Made by a program: the position numbers and the translations under genes. Positions 1-11,600 of a DNA stretch of 64,000 bases are shown here, piece after piece. Positions within the stretch are counted from its first letter, which is position 1; each line of letters starts with the position of its first letter. Source of the DNA: Kingdonia uniflora (Eukaryota > Streptophyta > Magnoliopsida > Ranunculales > Circaeasteraceae); contig JACGCM010000630.1 of the NCBI GenBank assembly GCA_014058105.1, positions 186,001-250,000 of the forward strand, written 5' to 3'. The notes under the pieces were generated by a model, which had not been told where the DNA came from, made no database searches, and saw nothing but the letters and a program-made list of their open reading frames with translations.

Positions 1-266
1 GCTTGAAAGTGCAGCGTAAGATGTTGATAAGGAGGAAGGCCGTACAGACGGTTAAAAGGAGCAACTAAACTTACAAGCAAGAAGTGATGAAAGATGAATA
101 GCCAATGCTTCTTTCAAGAATGTAAATTGATGCTCGTCTAAATTAGACTCAGCTATCATAAATGAATAACACATATGATGTTAAAGTGAATGATCACATC
201 CCGGTTATTTTGTTTCTTATAGCTTTAGAGTAAGAGGTCCCTGACCAATTTCCTTTGTCATGCAGC

Positions 267-1981
267 CTATTTGCTCACCCCGTGATTACCATTCTTTAAC
301 TCATCTCCAGCCACAAGGAAAAATGCAGTGTGCCTGGAAGAAAAACAGGTAAAAAACAATATGACATACCAAAAACAAAATGTCATAGGGGTTAGTCCCC
401 CAGCTTGCCTTTTCAAAAAAATAAAAAATTATGTAAAACGATAAGTAATATTAGATGTAACAGAAAAATAGCCATGGGAGCAAAGTCGTACCTAAAGAAA
501 TTCATCATTTTAATTTTGGAATCTGCGTCAATATCAGAGGTCGTGTCCAGTGCTTGTTGCATATGGTATAGCCACCTTTCCGCAGCTTGGTGTGTGACGG
601 GGTATGGCCGATGGCGTCCAATCAATGCCGGATGACCTGCACAGTATCAAAATACGAAGAAGAATATAATGTCAATTTTTGTCCAATTCAAATACAAAAA
701 ATACCGAGGTATGTAGGACAAGCATATTTGTTGGGTTACAGATAGAGTAAACATGGAACCCTCCATGACTAGGTGATCAAACTCTCATAGCAACTCAGAA
801 AATAAACTCACTCTACCAAAGGTAACATCAAGTACTAATGATGGTTTTCTCAGAATCTAGAACTGGAAGCATTTGTCTACATGTTATTTAAATTAGCGAA
901 ATTCTCAGACAAGTTTCAAGTACACGCTAAATCGAGCTGGTGCTAGTAACCCATACTTCAGTTTGTTGAAGATTGAAGGCAACTTCTATTCTTCATATTG
1001 AGTTGGTAGATGAAAATTTCAAGTTTAAAACTCTAGGTAAATCTATTTACAGAAAGGCGTTTCAGACAAATTCCCATGGCTTCAACGATCTATCTCAATA
1101 AAACGACGTACTAAAAACATTGTGATGCAGACAGGCAGACATGGTAACCATTGTCATTGATCCTATTCCTCAAGATCCAATCACCAAAAACAGTCAATTT
1201 AAAAGACACTTTTCCCGAATGAGAACGAAATTACAGCGATGGGGTAACTAGACGGTTTGAGTAGGCGTCGAGAAATCTTAAAAAATCAATGAACAGAAAG
1301 TACTGAAACCTAGTGACAACCTGTAAGAACCTAACACCACCGTGCACAGTATATAGTGGAGATGCTCAAAGTAATAATCGCCCCATTTCCTCAAAGAACA
1401 TTCACAAACAAATAGTGATATTTGGGACAAGTGTATAAGGTGTCAATTCTCTAAATTTACTTTCAATCTCTCCAAATGAAACCAATATAGAGATGGTAAC
1501 TGATATTTATTTTATATTAATAGTTTTATAGTTCCACAACCAATATAGAGATTCAGATACTAAAAGCCACAACCACTAGTGTAGACCAACAACAACAAAA
1601 CCCATTGAGATAGTTACTAAATGTATAATACCTTTCCTCTGAGAAAAAAGAGGTGGACCTCCCATTCTCTGAATAAAGAACTCATACTGATTCTGAATAG
1701 CTTCTTCCTTGTTTGAATTCGCAAATATGGATCGAAACCACTCTTCCTTATCATCACCATAAACCCTAAACTCAAATCTCAAAAATAATACAATTAGTTA
1801 CTTACTTCTTTAATATTATTATAGAGAGAGCGAAACAGACAGACCTGTTGTAGAAATTGGTGGAGAGATTGATGAAAGATTGAGTCCCTAATTTGTTGTA
1901 GAGATTAGTGGTGTCGATGGAGAAGGCGTCGTTGGTGTTTAGTCCACTCCATTGTGATGCTTTTTCTTGGAGAGATTGCAT
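267..1981 (-). CDS. GLB3: Group 2 truncated (2-on-2) haemoglobin, complete
   Basis: Exons on the minus strand are 1981-1845, 1765-1632, 636-492 and 333-267, all with GT-AG introns and matching phases, giving 160 residues. The start ATG at 1981 opens MQSLQEKAS and the TAG stop is at 269-267. The protein matches plant GLB3 along its length: the FYNRVY segment (Tyr44, equivalent to B10), the RMGGPPL loop, [10 protein letters not shown] with His99 expected to be the proximal haem ligand, and ERWL with Trp112 (G8). These residue roles come from the family, not from this sequence. Plant 2-on-2 haemoglobins are cytosolic oxygen/NO-binding proteins of low abundance. Three introns is the usual plant number. 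The C-terminal tail is shorter than the Arabidopsis protein (about 175 residues). No lesion is seen, so it is probably functional. Confidence 0.93.
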
Positions 1982-2017
1982 TTTGTTGGAACAATAACGC
2001 GGATGATGGATTGGCGA

Positions 2018-2025
2018 TTTATAAA
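2018..2025 (-). promoter_or_regulatory. TATA box of GLB3
   Basis: TTTATAAA on the minus strand lies 37-44 bases upstream of the GLB3 ATG, implying a very short 5' UTR. The next 100 bases upstream hold only GGGCGTTGGGC-type repeats before the transposon cluster begins near 2122. Confidence 0.5.
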
Positions 2026-2279
2026 GAGTGAGCTTGGGCTGAAAACTGTGGGCGTTGGGCGTGTCTAAATATTATGTCACTTTTTTGTGGGCGTGTGTCT
2101 AGACTCTAGATACAATACTAGTAGGGCTATCAATAGATTGGATTCATATTGAATCTAAATCAAGATTTAAAAAGGTACGTTACTGTTGGCTAGATGACAA
2201 GAAATAACGGTCATTATTTATCCTGTAACGGTGTTATATTAAAATAATGATTGTATTTTTATTTTCTCTATATATAAAT

Positions 2280-5103
2280 TGTAATGTCCTGGAAATTTTT
2301 ATTTTTTTCTTTATTTAAATAAATAAATTATGCATCAATATTTTTCCTTGACATCATGCATTGTGTTCCATCATTTTATATCAGGACTCTCAGTATGGTA
2401 TATAGGCTTACTGTGAATGTGAACATTAGAGTACCGTTTTACTCGTATGGGGTAGGCTTCGTTGTAGCTATCGTAGTACCGTTCCATTGGATCACCACAC
2501 ATATCTATTTTAGGGATTTGATTTGTAGAATTTTAACATAGAGTTGGGGGAGAGTCTTTGGGAAATTGGAGAGTATAGAGTAAGGGTTGGAGAGGGGCTG
2601 CTCTTTGAGGAAGAAGAGAGGGAGTAGAGGCGATTGTTCTCAGATCGGTTATTGCTGCCATTGTTGCAGTTTGCGGTTCAGTTGCTGTTGCAGTTCGTTG
2701 CTTGCTGTATAGTTGGTTTGGGCTTCATCCCTTAAGGGGTTTTTGTGTTCTGTTGTTGTATTAGAGGGTGGGGGAAGAGACCACAGTTGCGGTTCAGTGG
2801 TTGCCGCCTTTGTTGTTGCTGTTCTTGAGTACAGGGAAAGGGCTGCCTGTAATCGACATTGTTGTTATTTTGTTTCAGTTGCTACCCCCTTTATTGATGC
2901 TATTCTAAAGTGTAGAAAGAGGTTGTTTTAACCATCTTCAACCACCAACTTATCGTCATCCATTTCCAATCGCAGCTGCCCTTTTTATGTAAGTAATTCC
3001 CTGTTGCTTTTCCACTTTATAATCTGATTTTCAGTTCGGTAAAACCCTCTTGCTTGCTTGGTAATTGATTAGAGAATATTTTAAGAGTAATTATTACTAT
3101 AAGTCATTGGTGTTTGATTTCTGAAGAGTTGTTTATTTATTGGGTTTAGAGAGACGATTACGAAGATAGTTGTTGTGTTCAAGAGTTCTGAAATCAGTTC
3201 GCATCACCTAACTGTTTCTCCTCCCTTGATAATCTGATTTCTGTTTTAGTAGAGCCCTTATGTGATGGATTAGATATGGATTATGTTGGGTTAGGTTGAT
3301 TATTAGGTTATGGTTATGATTGGTTGAGTTGTAGTTACTCTAAATCGTCTTTGCTAGGATTGTAGCGATGTAGTGTTGCTTGGCTAGGGGATTGATTGGA
3401 TGTGTTTGTCCGTGAGGTACTGTTGTTGGAGCGTTGAGTTGTATTGCTTGGATTGATTCTTCTGGAGCATTTCGTCAGGCGAGTGTTCCTTAATGTCTAA
3501 ATTCCTTACTAATATTACCTATGTTGATTTAAAGAGACACTAAAGACATATATGTTGCTTTTCCTAGTATATAGTATAGATTGCATTCCTCTTTGAAGTT
3601 AGTTATTATCTATGTTGGATATGTTAGTGTAGTTATGCATATTTGGACTTCAAGAATGAGTTAGGAGTTGTTACGCTAGTTCTCGCGGCTTCGTCCTTGA
3701 ACACTAACTGCGTAATTACTCTTGACTTGTTCTAGGAGTTGTTTATCATCAGGGCTTGATATCCTAAGGCATGTAGAGTTGAATTTCTCAATTATCGTTT
3801 AGGGAGTCGTGCATGTTTTGTATTCTCGTGGCTTTGTCCTTGAATACCGTTTTGTCTCTTAGAGACTGATGTTGTTTTGACGTGTGACTGGTAAGTCGTT
3901 GGCCATCTAGTTAAATGTTGTGACTGGTTAGTTAATGTTATTCTATGTGCAGATGTACGACTGGGTCACTGTTCGTCTGTATTAGGATTGTTTGCCACTC
4001 GCTCAGGTAGGTGGTTTCCTATGTGTGCTTGCCATGTTAGCGGCTGCAGCGTTTTGATCTCTGGTAGATCTGTTTGGATCTATAGATCATATAATCGTTT
4101 CTTCTTATCTTGTTGAGATCGGATACATAAACTTACTCCAAATCGGCTGACCCCCGATAGGTTAGGAGGATTTCTAGCTCGGGTTGAAATAGTATGGTGA
4201 GTTATGGCTGAGATGCTATCATACCTGAATACCCATCTTGGAGTATGGGATGGTATAAGATAGTTCCCCTCTGGTGCCAACACTATCCTGAAAGGTTGAA
4301 ATACCTTAGAATTAGAATAATATGAGGACGGTGGCTCCTCGGGTTGAAACCCCTATTCACTCTGATCAAGTTGTAATATCCTAGCCTGGTCGAGCTTGGA
4401 ACAAATCGAACCCCTTGTATCCAACAACGATCTCTCATATGTCTGAGTCTTTGCGTTGGCGGTTGATCAACCAATTATAATAAGATTGAGTCCATCAGTT
4501 TAACTTCATACATCATTCCAGCATTGAGCATCTACATCATCATATCACTTCCTCGCATATTATATTAATCTTCGCTTAATAAGACTATATTCACTTCATT
4601 TCTTGCTACTTAGATATGCTATATTTTCACTATGCTTCACCATGTTCATCGTTTCCTATTCTTGTTAGCATTAGTTGCATTAGTATAGTTTTTAGCCTTG
4701 TTGGGTTTAGTGAGCTGCGGTTTGCTCACTCTCGCTATTTAACATTTTAGAGGTGGAGTAGCTGCAGAGTAGTTGTTGTAGACTACAGCGGAGCTCAGAG
4801 TTTAGATTATATGTAATTGTAGGTCCTTAGTTGTATATTATTGTTTAGTTATATTCAGACTCTGTTGTTGTATAGTTTTGAGATATTGTATCATATTTTA
4901 GCTTTGATATGCATATTTATGTCGTTTGCTTCCGTCATTTTATTCTTTTTACTCTGATGAATTGCTATAAGTGAATGACTGAGCCTGAACTTGTTTATGG
5001 CTCGGTCGTTTCTGGGGGTGATTCTTTGGATTACCCGACCTGCACGCCCTAGAACTCCTGTTAATAATTTGGTTTTAAATCATTGGAAATTTAGGGCGTG
5101 ACA
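2280..5103 (+). mobile_element. Solo LTR 1 (2.8 kb, Tekay/Del-like)
   Basis: It starts TGTAATGTCC and ends GGGCGTGACA, with 5-bp target duplications TAAAT at 2275-2279 and 5104-5108. The length and the GGCGTGACA end resemble LTRs of Tekay-type chromoviruses (Ty3/gypsy), which is a family-level judgement. No primer site, gag or pol flanks it, so LTR-LTR recombination has removed the internal part. It sits inside hAT 1, so it is younger than that insertion. Short reading frames in it do not resemble known proteins. Confidence 0.8.
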
Positions 5104-5382
5104 TAAATATTAATTTTCAATTATAACAATGACGTTATTTTACAAATAACACCGTTATAACGGTGTTACCGTTATAAACGTTATTTTTTATATTTAAAAG
5201 GATAATAAAGGAAAACCTAAAGTACATATTATTATTGAAGTTATTACTCATTACAATATTGAAACAACACATCACAGCAGACAAATTAAACATCACACCA
5301 AAGCATTAAACATCACACCAGAGCATTAAAAATCACATAAACATCAAATGAAAAATAATTATTCTAGAATGCGGCATTACAT

Positions 5383-5970
5383 TCAGTGGTAAACTGAGTC
5401 GAACTGATTGGTATCAAATTTAGAGTAGTTTGAAGGTTGGCCGTGCTCCAGATTGATTTGGCCAAAATCAAAATCAAAATCAAAATACGTCTCAGGCAAC
5501 GGCTCTATTGGTGTTTGATACATATGTGTTTGTAACCAGTTTTTTGGGAAATCTGTGTCAATTACAAAAGTAGAGTACCTCCTTTACTCATTGACCTCCA
5601 TGTCTTCAACTGATAATTCTTTTTCAATCTCTTCTGACCATTTTTCATGTGTTGGCAACATAGGCTTATCGTCATCTCCAGCAATCCATTTACATATTGG
5701 ATCTTCCAATAAAATAACACACACTTATGGGGTCTACACGATAATGCCGATGTCTATCTTCCCTTCTTCTTTCAAGCCGAATATTCTATTGAACAAAGAT
5801 AAGATCATTGAGTTTCTTTGAAAGTAATCGATTTATAATCTTTGTGTGGAACTTGTCAAAGGTACTTTAGTTCTTTTTACATCCGGACGAAGTACATTTT
5901 TGATTTAAAATTCTTACAGCCAACTTTTAAAGTTGAGGCAACTCCACTCCATATGAATTCCACCAATGAA
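5383..5970 (-). pseudogene. hAT transposase C-terminal remnant
   Basis: Read on the minus strand from 5970, the sequence gives VHWWNSYGVELPQL, then KLAVRILNQKCTSSGC, then INRLLSKKLNDLIFVQ, ending in a DPICKWI-type tail. This is the order of the hAT dimerisation domain (WW..YG, then S.S.C..N.S, then NRL...LNDLVFV). At least three in-frame stops and one frameshift interrupt it. A GTGAGT...CTTAG intron immediately precedes it. The upstream catalytic domain is not recognisable. Confidence 0.75.
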
Positions 5971-6066
5971 CTAAGATAATGGCTCAAAGTTCAGTTAGAA
6001 AATGAATGATAAGTAAATAACATAATCTTATGGTAAATAATTTATGAACTCACCAGGACTTCCTTG

Positions 6067-6927
6067 TGTTGGGGGTGAATGTGCGGAATACATCACCCTC
6101 ACGCAATTTGATTTTATCCGTTATCCTCATGACATACAAGTAATCAACCAAGAAACTAGAAACACAATTAACATGCACACAAGATACAATATTTGCCGGA
6201 GGTTCACCCGAAGGCTACTCCTCCATCACTAAGTTAGAAATCCACTATGTATCCAAGTTTAATTACAAGCCCTCAAGAGATTCCAACGAACATGGAATTT
6301 TCTAATCTCATAATACCCTCACATAGAGAGAAGAAAAAAATAAAAGATTCATCAAAAATCCAAATATTACCTCAACAAAGACCATGTTGCATACCTTTTT
6401 CTTGAAACCCTTCAATTTTCTCTCTTCTTTTATTTCTCATCTTAGCAATCAAGACGTACTTCCCCTCTCACCATCAAATCCTAAGAGAACACCCTCCACC
6501 TTCTTCCTTATAAAGACCAACTATTTACAAGATCTATCATAGATGCTACATCTCTTCTAGATTTTAAGTTTCTCACACAAAGGCTTTTAACTCATACACT
6601 GTGTTAGGAGGCTTTGAACTCACACTCTATATTTATATATTCTCTATTAGGTCATCACCGAAGTACACATCACGAGATAAACTATCGCTTTGGAATAAAT
6701 CTCTTTAGAACGAACTTAAGCAAAAACCAAACAGAGCGTTTTTCGTTCGAACGACTTCAATTATCTCGTTTGAACGACTTCGACCTTCGTTCAAACGACC
6801 TTGACATAAAGAGTTCACCTTTAACAGTTCGAACTGAACACCAGCTCGAATCTTCAAGCAACAAAACTAGCTCGAACTTGAACATTGAAAATCCCATTTT
6901 GAATTCGTTTTGAGCCGCAGCCTAACA
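6067..6927 (+). mobile_element. Solo LTR 2 (861 bp) inside hAT 1
   Basis: It starts TGTTGGGGGTG and ends CCTAACA, so the termini TGTTGGG and TGTTAGG are inverted repeats. Exact 5-bp target duplications CCTTG lie at 6062-6066 and 6928-6932. A TTATAAAG box is present near 6507. Around 6737-6805 a motif close to TTCGTTCGAACGACTTC occurs three times. The 99-codon open frame at 6614-6913 lies inside the LTR and is probably not a gene. The termini suit Ty1/copia but the superfamily is unproven. Confidence 0.75.
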
Positions 6928-7369
6928 CCTTGTTGAGCTGCTATGCCTGCAGCTTCTGACCCCATACAACCTGGCTTGAAAGGAAGCTTTTATATTTGTG
7001 TCAAATAATAAATATTATATTATATTAATTAAATGGTAATAACATGCATATATAATTTTGTGTAATGGAATTTGAATACCTCTAATATTACCTATGCCTG
7101 CTCAAGTGGGGTTGATATCATCTTCACAATCAAATTGTTCAATGCTAAGGTCGGGTGACACATGCCATTTTTATTTGAGAAAGTGGAAAGAAAAAACATG
7201 TAATATGGGTTAAGTATATAACCAGCAGCATGCAAATCTAAATGAAGTTGTTCTTTCCACCTATGATCGAATATCTTATCACAAGATATTCCTCACAAAA
7301 AATGATTTTCCACACCTTAGTGGTTATTTCATATCATATCACAAGAAATGATATTCCTCAAAAATCATA

Positions 7370-7580
7370 TAACGACATATAACGGTATATAACGGTGTAT
7401 AACGTTTGCTAAAAGTGAATAAAAACATTGAAAATAACGTATTGTTATAACGGTAACAACAGCCGTTATAGCATAAAATAACGGTTTGTAACAACAAATA
7501 ACGGGTGTTATTTTTTATAACAGAATATGGGGTATAACGGAATGGGCTCAGGGCGTTACCGTTATAACGGTTATTTAAAA
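7370..7580. repeat. AACGG subterminal repeats of hAT 1 (right end)
   Basis: Roughly a dozen copies of TAACGG or its complement CCGTTA occur in 210 bases, many arranged as the palindrome CCGTTATAACGG. The matching left cluster is split by solo LTR 1 (2186-2235 and 5130-5185). Such clusters are transposase-binding sites in Ac-type hAT elements. Confidence 0.7.
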
Positions 7581-8379
7581 CCATGATCTAAATCCGAATT
7601 CGAACTCAAAACTATTGTACCCAAATTCGATCCGAATCCAAAGGTAATTTCACCATCCAAATTCAGTCAGAATCCTAGTAGAACTTAGAATATCCGAATC
7701 CGAACAAAATAACGCTGTTCCCCAAAAATATTCAAAGCATCTACGGTAGGAGGATTCCAAAATGAATCCCTACAACAACAACACTGAGTTATCTTCACAT
7801 TTGTGTTCCGCTAAGTTTAGATTTAGAACCAACCATGGAGTAAATCTTCAACAGTGGAGTAAACCTTCAATAATGAAGAATTTGAGTTTTCCAATAACTA
7901 ATTGAAACATGCTATCTTCGGAACTTCTTGAATGGAGATGAGAAAAAGAAAGATGTAGTAAGATTAGTTTTCAATGTTAAAAAGAGGGAGAGAGAGAGAC
8001 CGTTGAGGTATAGAGGCTACAAAACATAAAATATTTAAAACATGTTAAGTATGTTTCTCGGATTTGTATCGGATTGGATATGTATGAATCCAAATCCGAA
8101 TCCGATCTGAAAATAATTTTGATTATATAACTAGAATCCATATCCAATCCGAAAATAATTTTGATTATATAAGTATGATTCATATCCAATCCGAAGTTGT
8201 AAAATCGGATTCGGATTTAGATTAAATTCGATCCATAAAAAGTCCTAATTATGGGGAGTGGTTTTCAACAATAATCTCAATTTTTGGGTAGTGATTCAAA
8301 AAAGTGAAATTCACACTAGATACGATAAAGGAGAGGTGAGGAGAGATTGCTTTTTTGGGTCAGCGAACCCTTAAGTAAA

Positions 8380-8397
8380 TGGGCCAGTTTTTGGGCC
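8380..8397 (+). promoter_or_regulatory. TGGGCC/GGGCCC motifs upstream of AFC3
   Basis: Two TGGGCC motifs 12 bases apart, the second within a GGGCCC palindrome, lie about 230 bases upstream of the AFC3 start. Such site II (TGGGCY) elements are common in promoters of constitutive plant genes. No TATA box is evident. Confidence 0.35.
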
Positions 8398-8592
8398 CGC
8401 CATGAATCCGGACCAGTCTCATACAAAATCCCCCCAAATTTACCAATCTCTCTCATTTTTCGAATAGTAACTTTTCGAAAAAAATAAAAAAAGTTAGTCG
8501 ACTAGGAATCAAAATTTACTAAAATTTTTAGGGTTTTGCTGTTGCAGAGAGATCATCAACTAATCAAGAATCGAATTCGAATTCAAATTCGT

Positions 8593-8615
8593 GATCGATC
8601 GATCGATCGATCGAT
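8593..8615 (+). repeat. (GATC)n microsatellite in the AFC3 leader
   Basis: About 5.75 copies of GATC end 9 bases before the AFC3 ATG, most likely inside the 5' UTR. The run is self-complementary and could fold into a hairpin close to the start codon. Confidence 0.7.
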
Positions 8616-8624
8616 TTCAAGAAG

Positions 8625-11600
8625 ATGGAGAACCAGCAACGAACTAGAAAACGCCCTCGTTTGGCATGGGATGTTGCTCCATCTGAATCAGAGGTCCGTT
8701 TGAATCTCCACATGTTAGGGTTAGGTTTTCGAAGGGTTCCTTTACGCCCACGAGAGGGAAAAATTTGGGAACTGTGGGGGTTGGAAAATTAGGGTTTTGA
8801 TTAACGGAAGTAATGGGTTATGGCTCGATGGATATTTGTAGGCTCATAGGTTGAGGATTGATGCTAATGAAGTAATGGGTTCGGCAACACGGCTTGTTTC
8901 GCCGCCGCGGAGGGACGATGATAGAGAAGGGCATTACGTGTTTAGCCTCGGAGAAAATCTTTCTCCAAGATGTAAGTATTTTTAAAACTTTTTTATGATT
9001 CTTTTCAGTTAGTATTTATTTTAATTTCAAGAAAAATTTGTTTTTTTTCGATTGAATTGAAAGGTTAACGTTAGTTTTGCGCCTAAAGAATGCTTTAGGT
9101 GTAAAATGTAGCAGTGGAGGTACACTATAAATATATGTTATAAGACTTAATAATTAGTGATTGATGAAAAAGTTGCTTGGTTATAGTTTTTCTTTAGATT
9201 TTTTATGTAGGGGTAGAGGTTCATATATATTTGATGAACCCTTTGAAACCGTATATCTTGGGCATGCTTAGCAGATTCGCTCTCTTTGTTTATAATTGAA
9301 TGAAGAAAACGTAGATAAGCAAAATGTAGATGTCACCCGACTTAGGAGGTATAGTGAGGAAAACACTATGGAATAAAATTTGTAACATGTGCCTCTAAAT
9401 GTTCCCTAGATTTGTCATAGTAGGGATTTTGTGTCGATAAGGATGATGCCAATTGATGTTCTCTCTTGCTGAAAAGATTATTAGTCCTTTTCTCTCCACT
9501 TATGAAAATGATTACCAATGGGTTAGCTTCTATAGTGTTTGGTACTTTGGTCTTTAGGAGAGAGCCTCATTTTAGGCCAGGGGCGAAACTTTGGTCATTT
9601 GACCCCACTGGATTTGTCGGAAATCGCTTACCAGATAACTAGAAATAATGCATATATGCATAATTTGTATATGTTTGACCCCACTCAGTTCTAATCACAT
9701 AATGAATGGTTATTGGTCTAGTGGATAAGATGTTTGTTTTGACTTCCTAAACAAGGATTCAAGTCCCCACAACCTCATTTTTACATTTTATGATTATCAA
9801 ATCCTACTTCATCATTTAACATTATATGATTTATAATTAACTTTTAGAATGGGAACTCTCTTCTAAGACTTTTTATTTATTTTTTATTTGGCACGAGTTC
9901 TAATATAAGCGGTACTAAAATACCCTAATATGCTTCACAATTTTTTTTCTTGGGGGCGAGGCCTCCGAACCCCCTCGTTTTGTTTTTTGGCCCCCACTAG
10001 ACTCAAGTCCTGGCTTCGCCCCTGTTCTAGGCCACATGTGGATGAGATTGCTGAGAGAAAATTCATCCACACTTCTTGTGCTGTATTGCAAAGTTGAAGA
10101 GGAGCAATAAATAGTCTGCAATCTCCCCATATACCCCAATTCTGGCTACATATTACTCTCCCGTGAAACTTATTTTATAACAGCCTTGGGACATACTCAA
10201 CCTATATCTAATTTTCGTGTATAAGGAAGGGGGTCAACTATTTCACATATTGGATTCTGGTATCATGACCGCCTGCTCTAGTTTATAAATTCAGGTTTCC
10301 TGAAGTACATTTCCATTTAAGTTTTGACGCTTTTAATCCATTTCTTGCAGATAAGATACTCAGCAAAATGGGTGAAGGTTAGCTGTCTAGTGCTCTGCTG
10401 TCTCCAAGGGTCATTTATTATGATTATTTATGTATACAAGTCAGCAAACTGCTATTACTGCAGGCACTTTTGGCCGTGTTTTGGAATGTTGGGACCGTCA
10501 CACACAGGAGTTGGTGGCAGTTAAAGTAATCAGGAGCATACGCAAGTACCGTGATGCCGCAATGTTTGAAATTGAAATGCTTGAACATCTTGCTAAAAAT
10601 GGTGGCGGTTCAGGGTATCTCTCTTATTTGATTTGTAAGTAGAAGAATAGGTGTTAGTTTATCTTATATTAGGGTCTAAAGATATTTGTATTTTCTGATG
10701 TGCAGTTGTGTGCAGATGCGAAACTGGTTTGATTACCGTAATCATATATGCATTGTGAGTACTCCAATTGACACTACTCCATATTGATCCATTGGTGAAA
10801 CATTATCTATTTGTATATACAAGTATAATTTTTTACTTTTGACCCTCATTATATGATTGGAAACGTACCTTACACCCCCCCCAAAAAATAAAATCAACAA
10901 GAAAAGCTTTAATGAGAGTTAAGTCAAAAGCACTGACGTAATCGAGCTACTTTTTATGTACGCCCAGCTTTCCAGCTATCCCACCTTCTTTGCGTTCAGT
11001 TTCCCATTATTAAATAGTTGTAGGCCCTATCGTGGAAGAAGTTTGCCCATCTCTGAATCCGTGATTGATTTCAGGCACATTTTTACTTTTTCCTACCATT
11101 CAAAATCTATTAACTGAATATTGAGAGTTATGTTCCTTCTCGTGTAGATCATCAAATGTGCATGTTTGTTTCACGAAGGTCTAAATGCCTGGTTAATGAT
11201 TCATTTATTTACGAAATTGTAAAGGGTTGGCTCACTTACAATACTGGAAAATAATGAAACTTTTCTGTAAATGAACTTCCATGGTTGTCAGGTGTTTGAG
11301 AAGCTTGGACCGAGTTTATTTGATTTTCTACGAAGAAATAAATACTACCCATTTCCTGTGGATCTTGTCCGGGAGTTCGGGCGTCAGATTTTGGAATCTT
11401 TAGCATGTGTGTGCATTATACTCGCATTCTCCTTTTTCTTTACCTCTCTCTCACACATCCTTATTTTGATCCTCTAGATCTACTTCACGGTCTTCTTTGT
11501 TTGTCCAGGGGCTTGGCATTTTCATTTAGTGTTTCTTTATTGTTACTTTTTTTGGAAAAAAATGTTAAAGTTTACCGTATAATGCAGATATGCACGATTT

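Larger units (their letters stand above)
2161..7585 (-). mobile_element. hAT transposon 1, decayed, with exact 8-bp target duplication
   Basis: Target duplications ATCTAAAT lie at 2153-2160 and 7586-7593. Terminal inverted repeats start CAAGATTTAAAA on the left and CATGGTTTTAAA on the right. Many AACGG motifs crowd both subterminal regions (2186-2235 plus 5130-5185, and 7370-7575), recalling the AAACGG transposase-binding repeats of maize Ac. The element is interrupted by two solo LTRs (2280-5103 and 6067-6927); without them and their duplications it would be about 1.7 kb. A minus-strand transposase remnant ends at 5383. It looks immobile now. Confidence 0.85.
2122..8247. mobile_element. Outer TIR element (non-autonomous), split by a hAT insertion
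   Basis: The left end TAGGGCTATCAATAGATTGG and the right end read backwards (TAGGACTTTTTATGGATCGA) form an imperfect inverted repeat that continues into AATCTAAATCCGAATYCGA on both sides. If the hAT at 2161-7585 is removed, the left TIR reads straight into the ATCCGAATTCGAA sequence at 7586. The remaining body (7594-8247) is rich in GAATCC/GGATTC motifs and has a 45-base direct repeat around 8105-8195. No coding sequence is seen. I could not find a convincing target duplication (AATACTAGT versus AATTATGGG), so the exact ends are approximate. Confidence 0.55.

Noticed and set aside
2713..2931. Short frames with hydrophobic character
   Set aside because: They lie inside solo LTR 1 and show no homology I can recognise.
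5555..5821. An 88-codon plus-strand frame
   Set aside because: It is the complement of the hAT 1 transposase remnant, which has clear family motifs on the minus strand.
6614..6913. A 99-codon frame that could be a small gene
   Set aside because: It lies wholly within solo LTR 2, is rich in repeats of a TTCGTTCGAACGA motif and resembles no protein.
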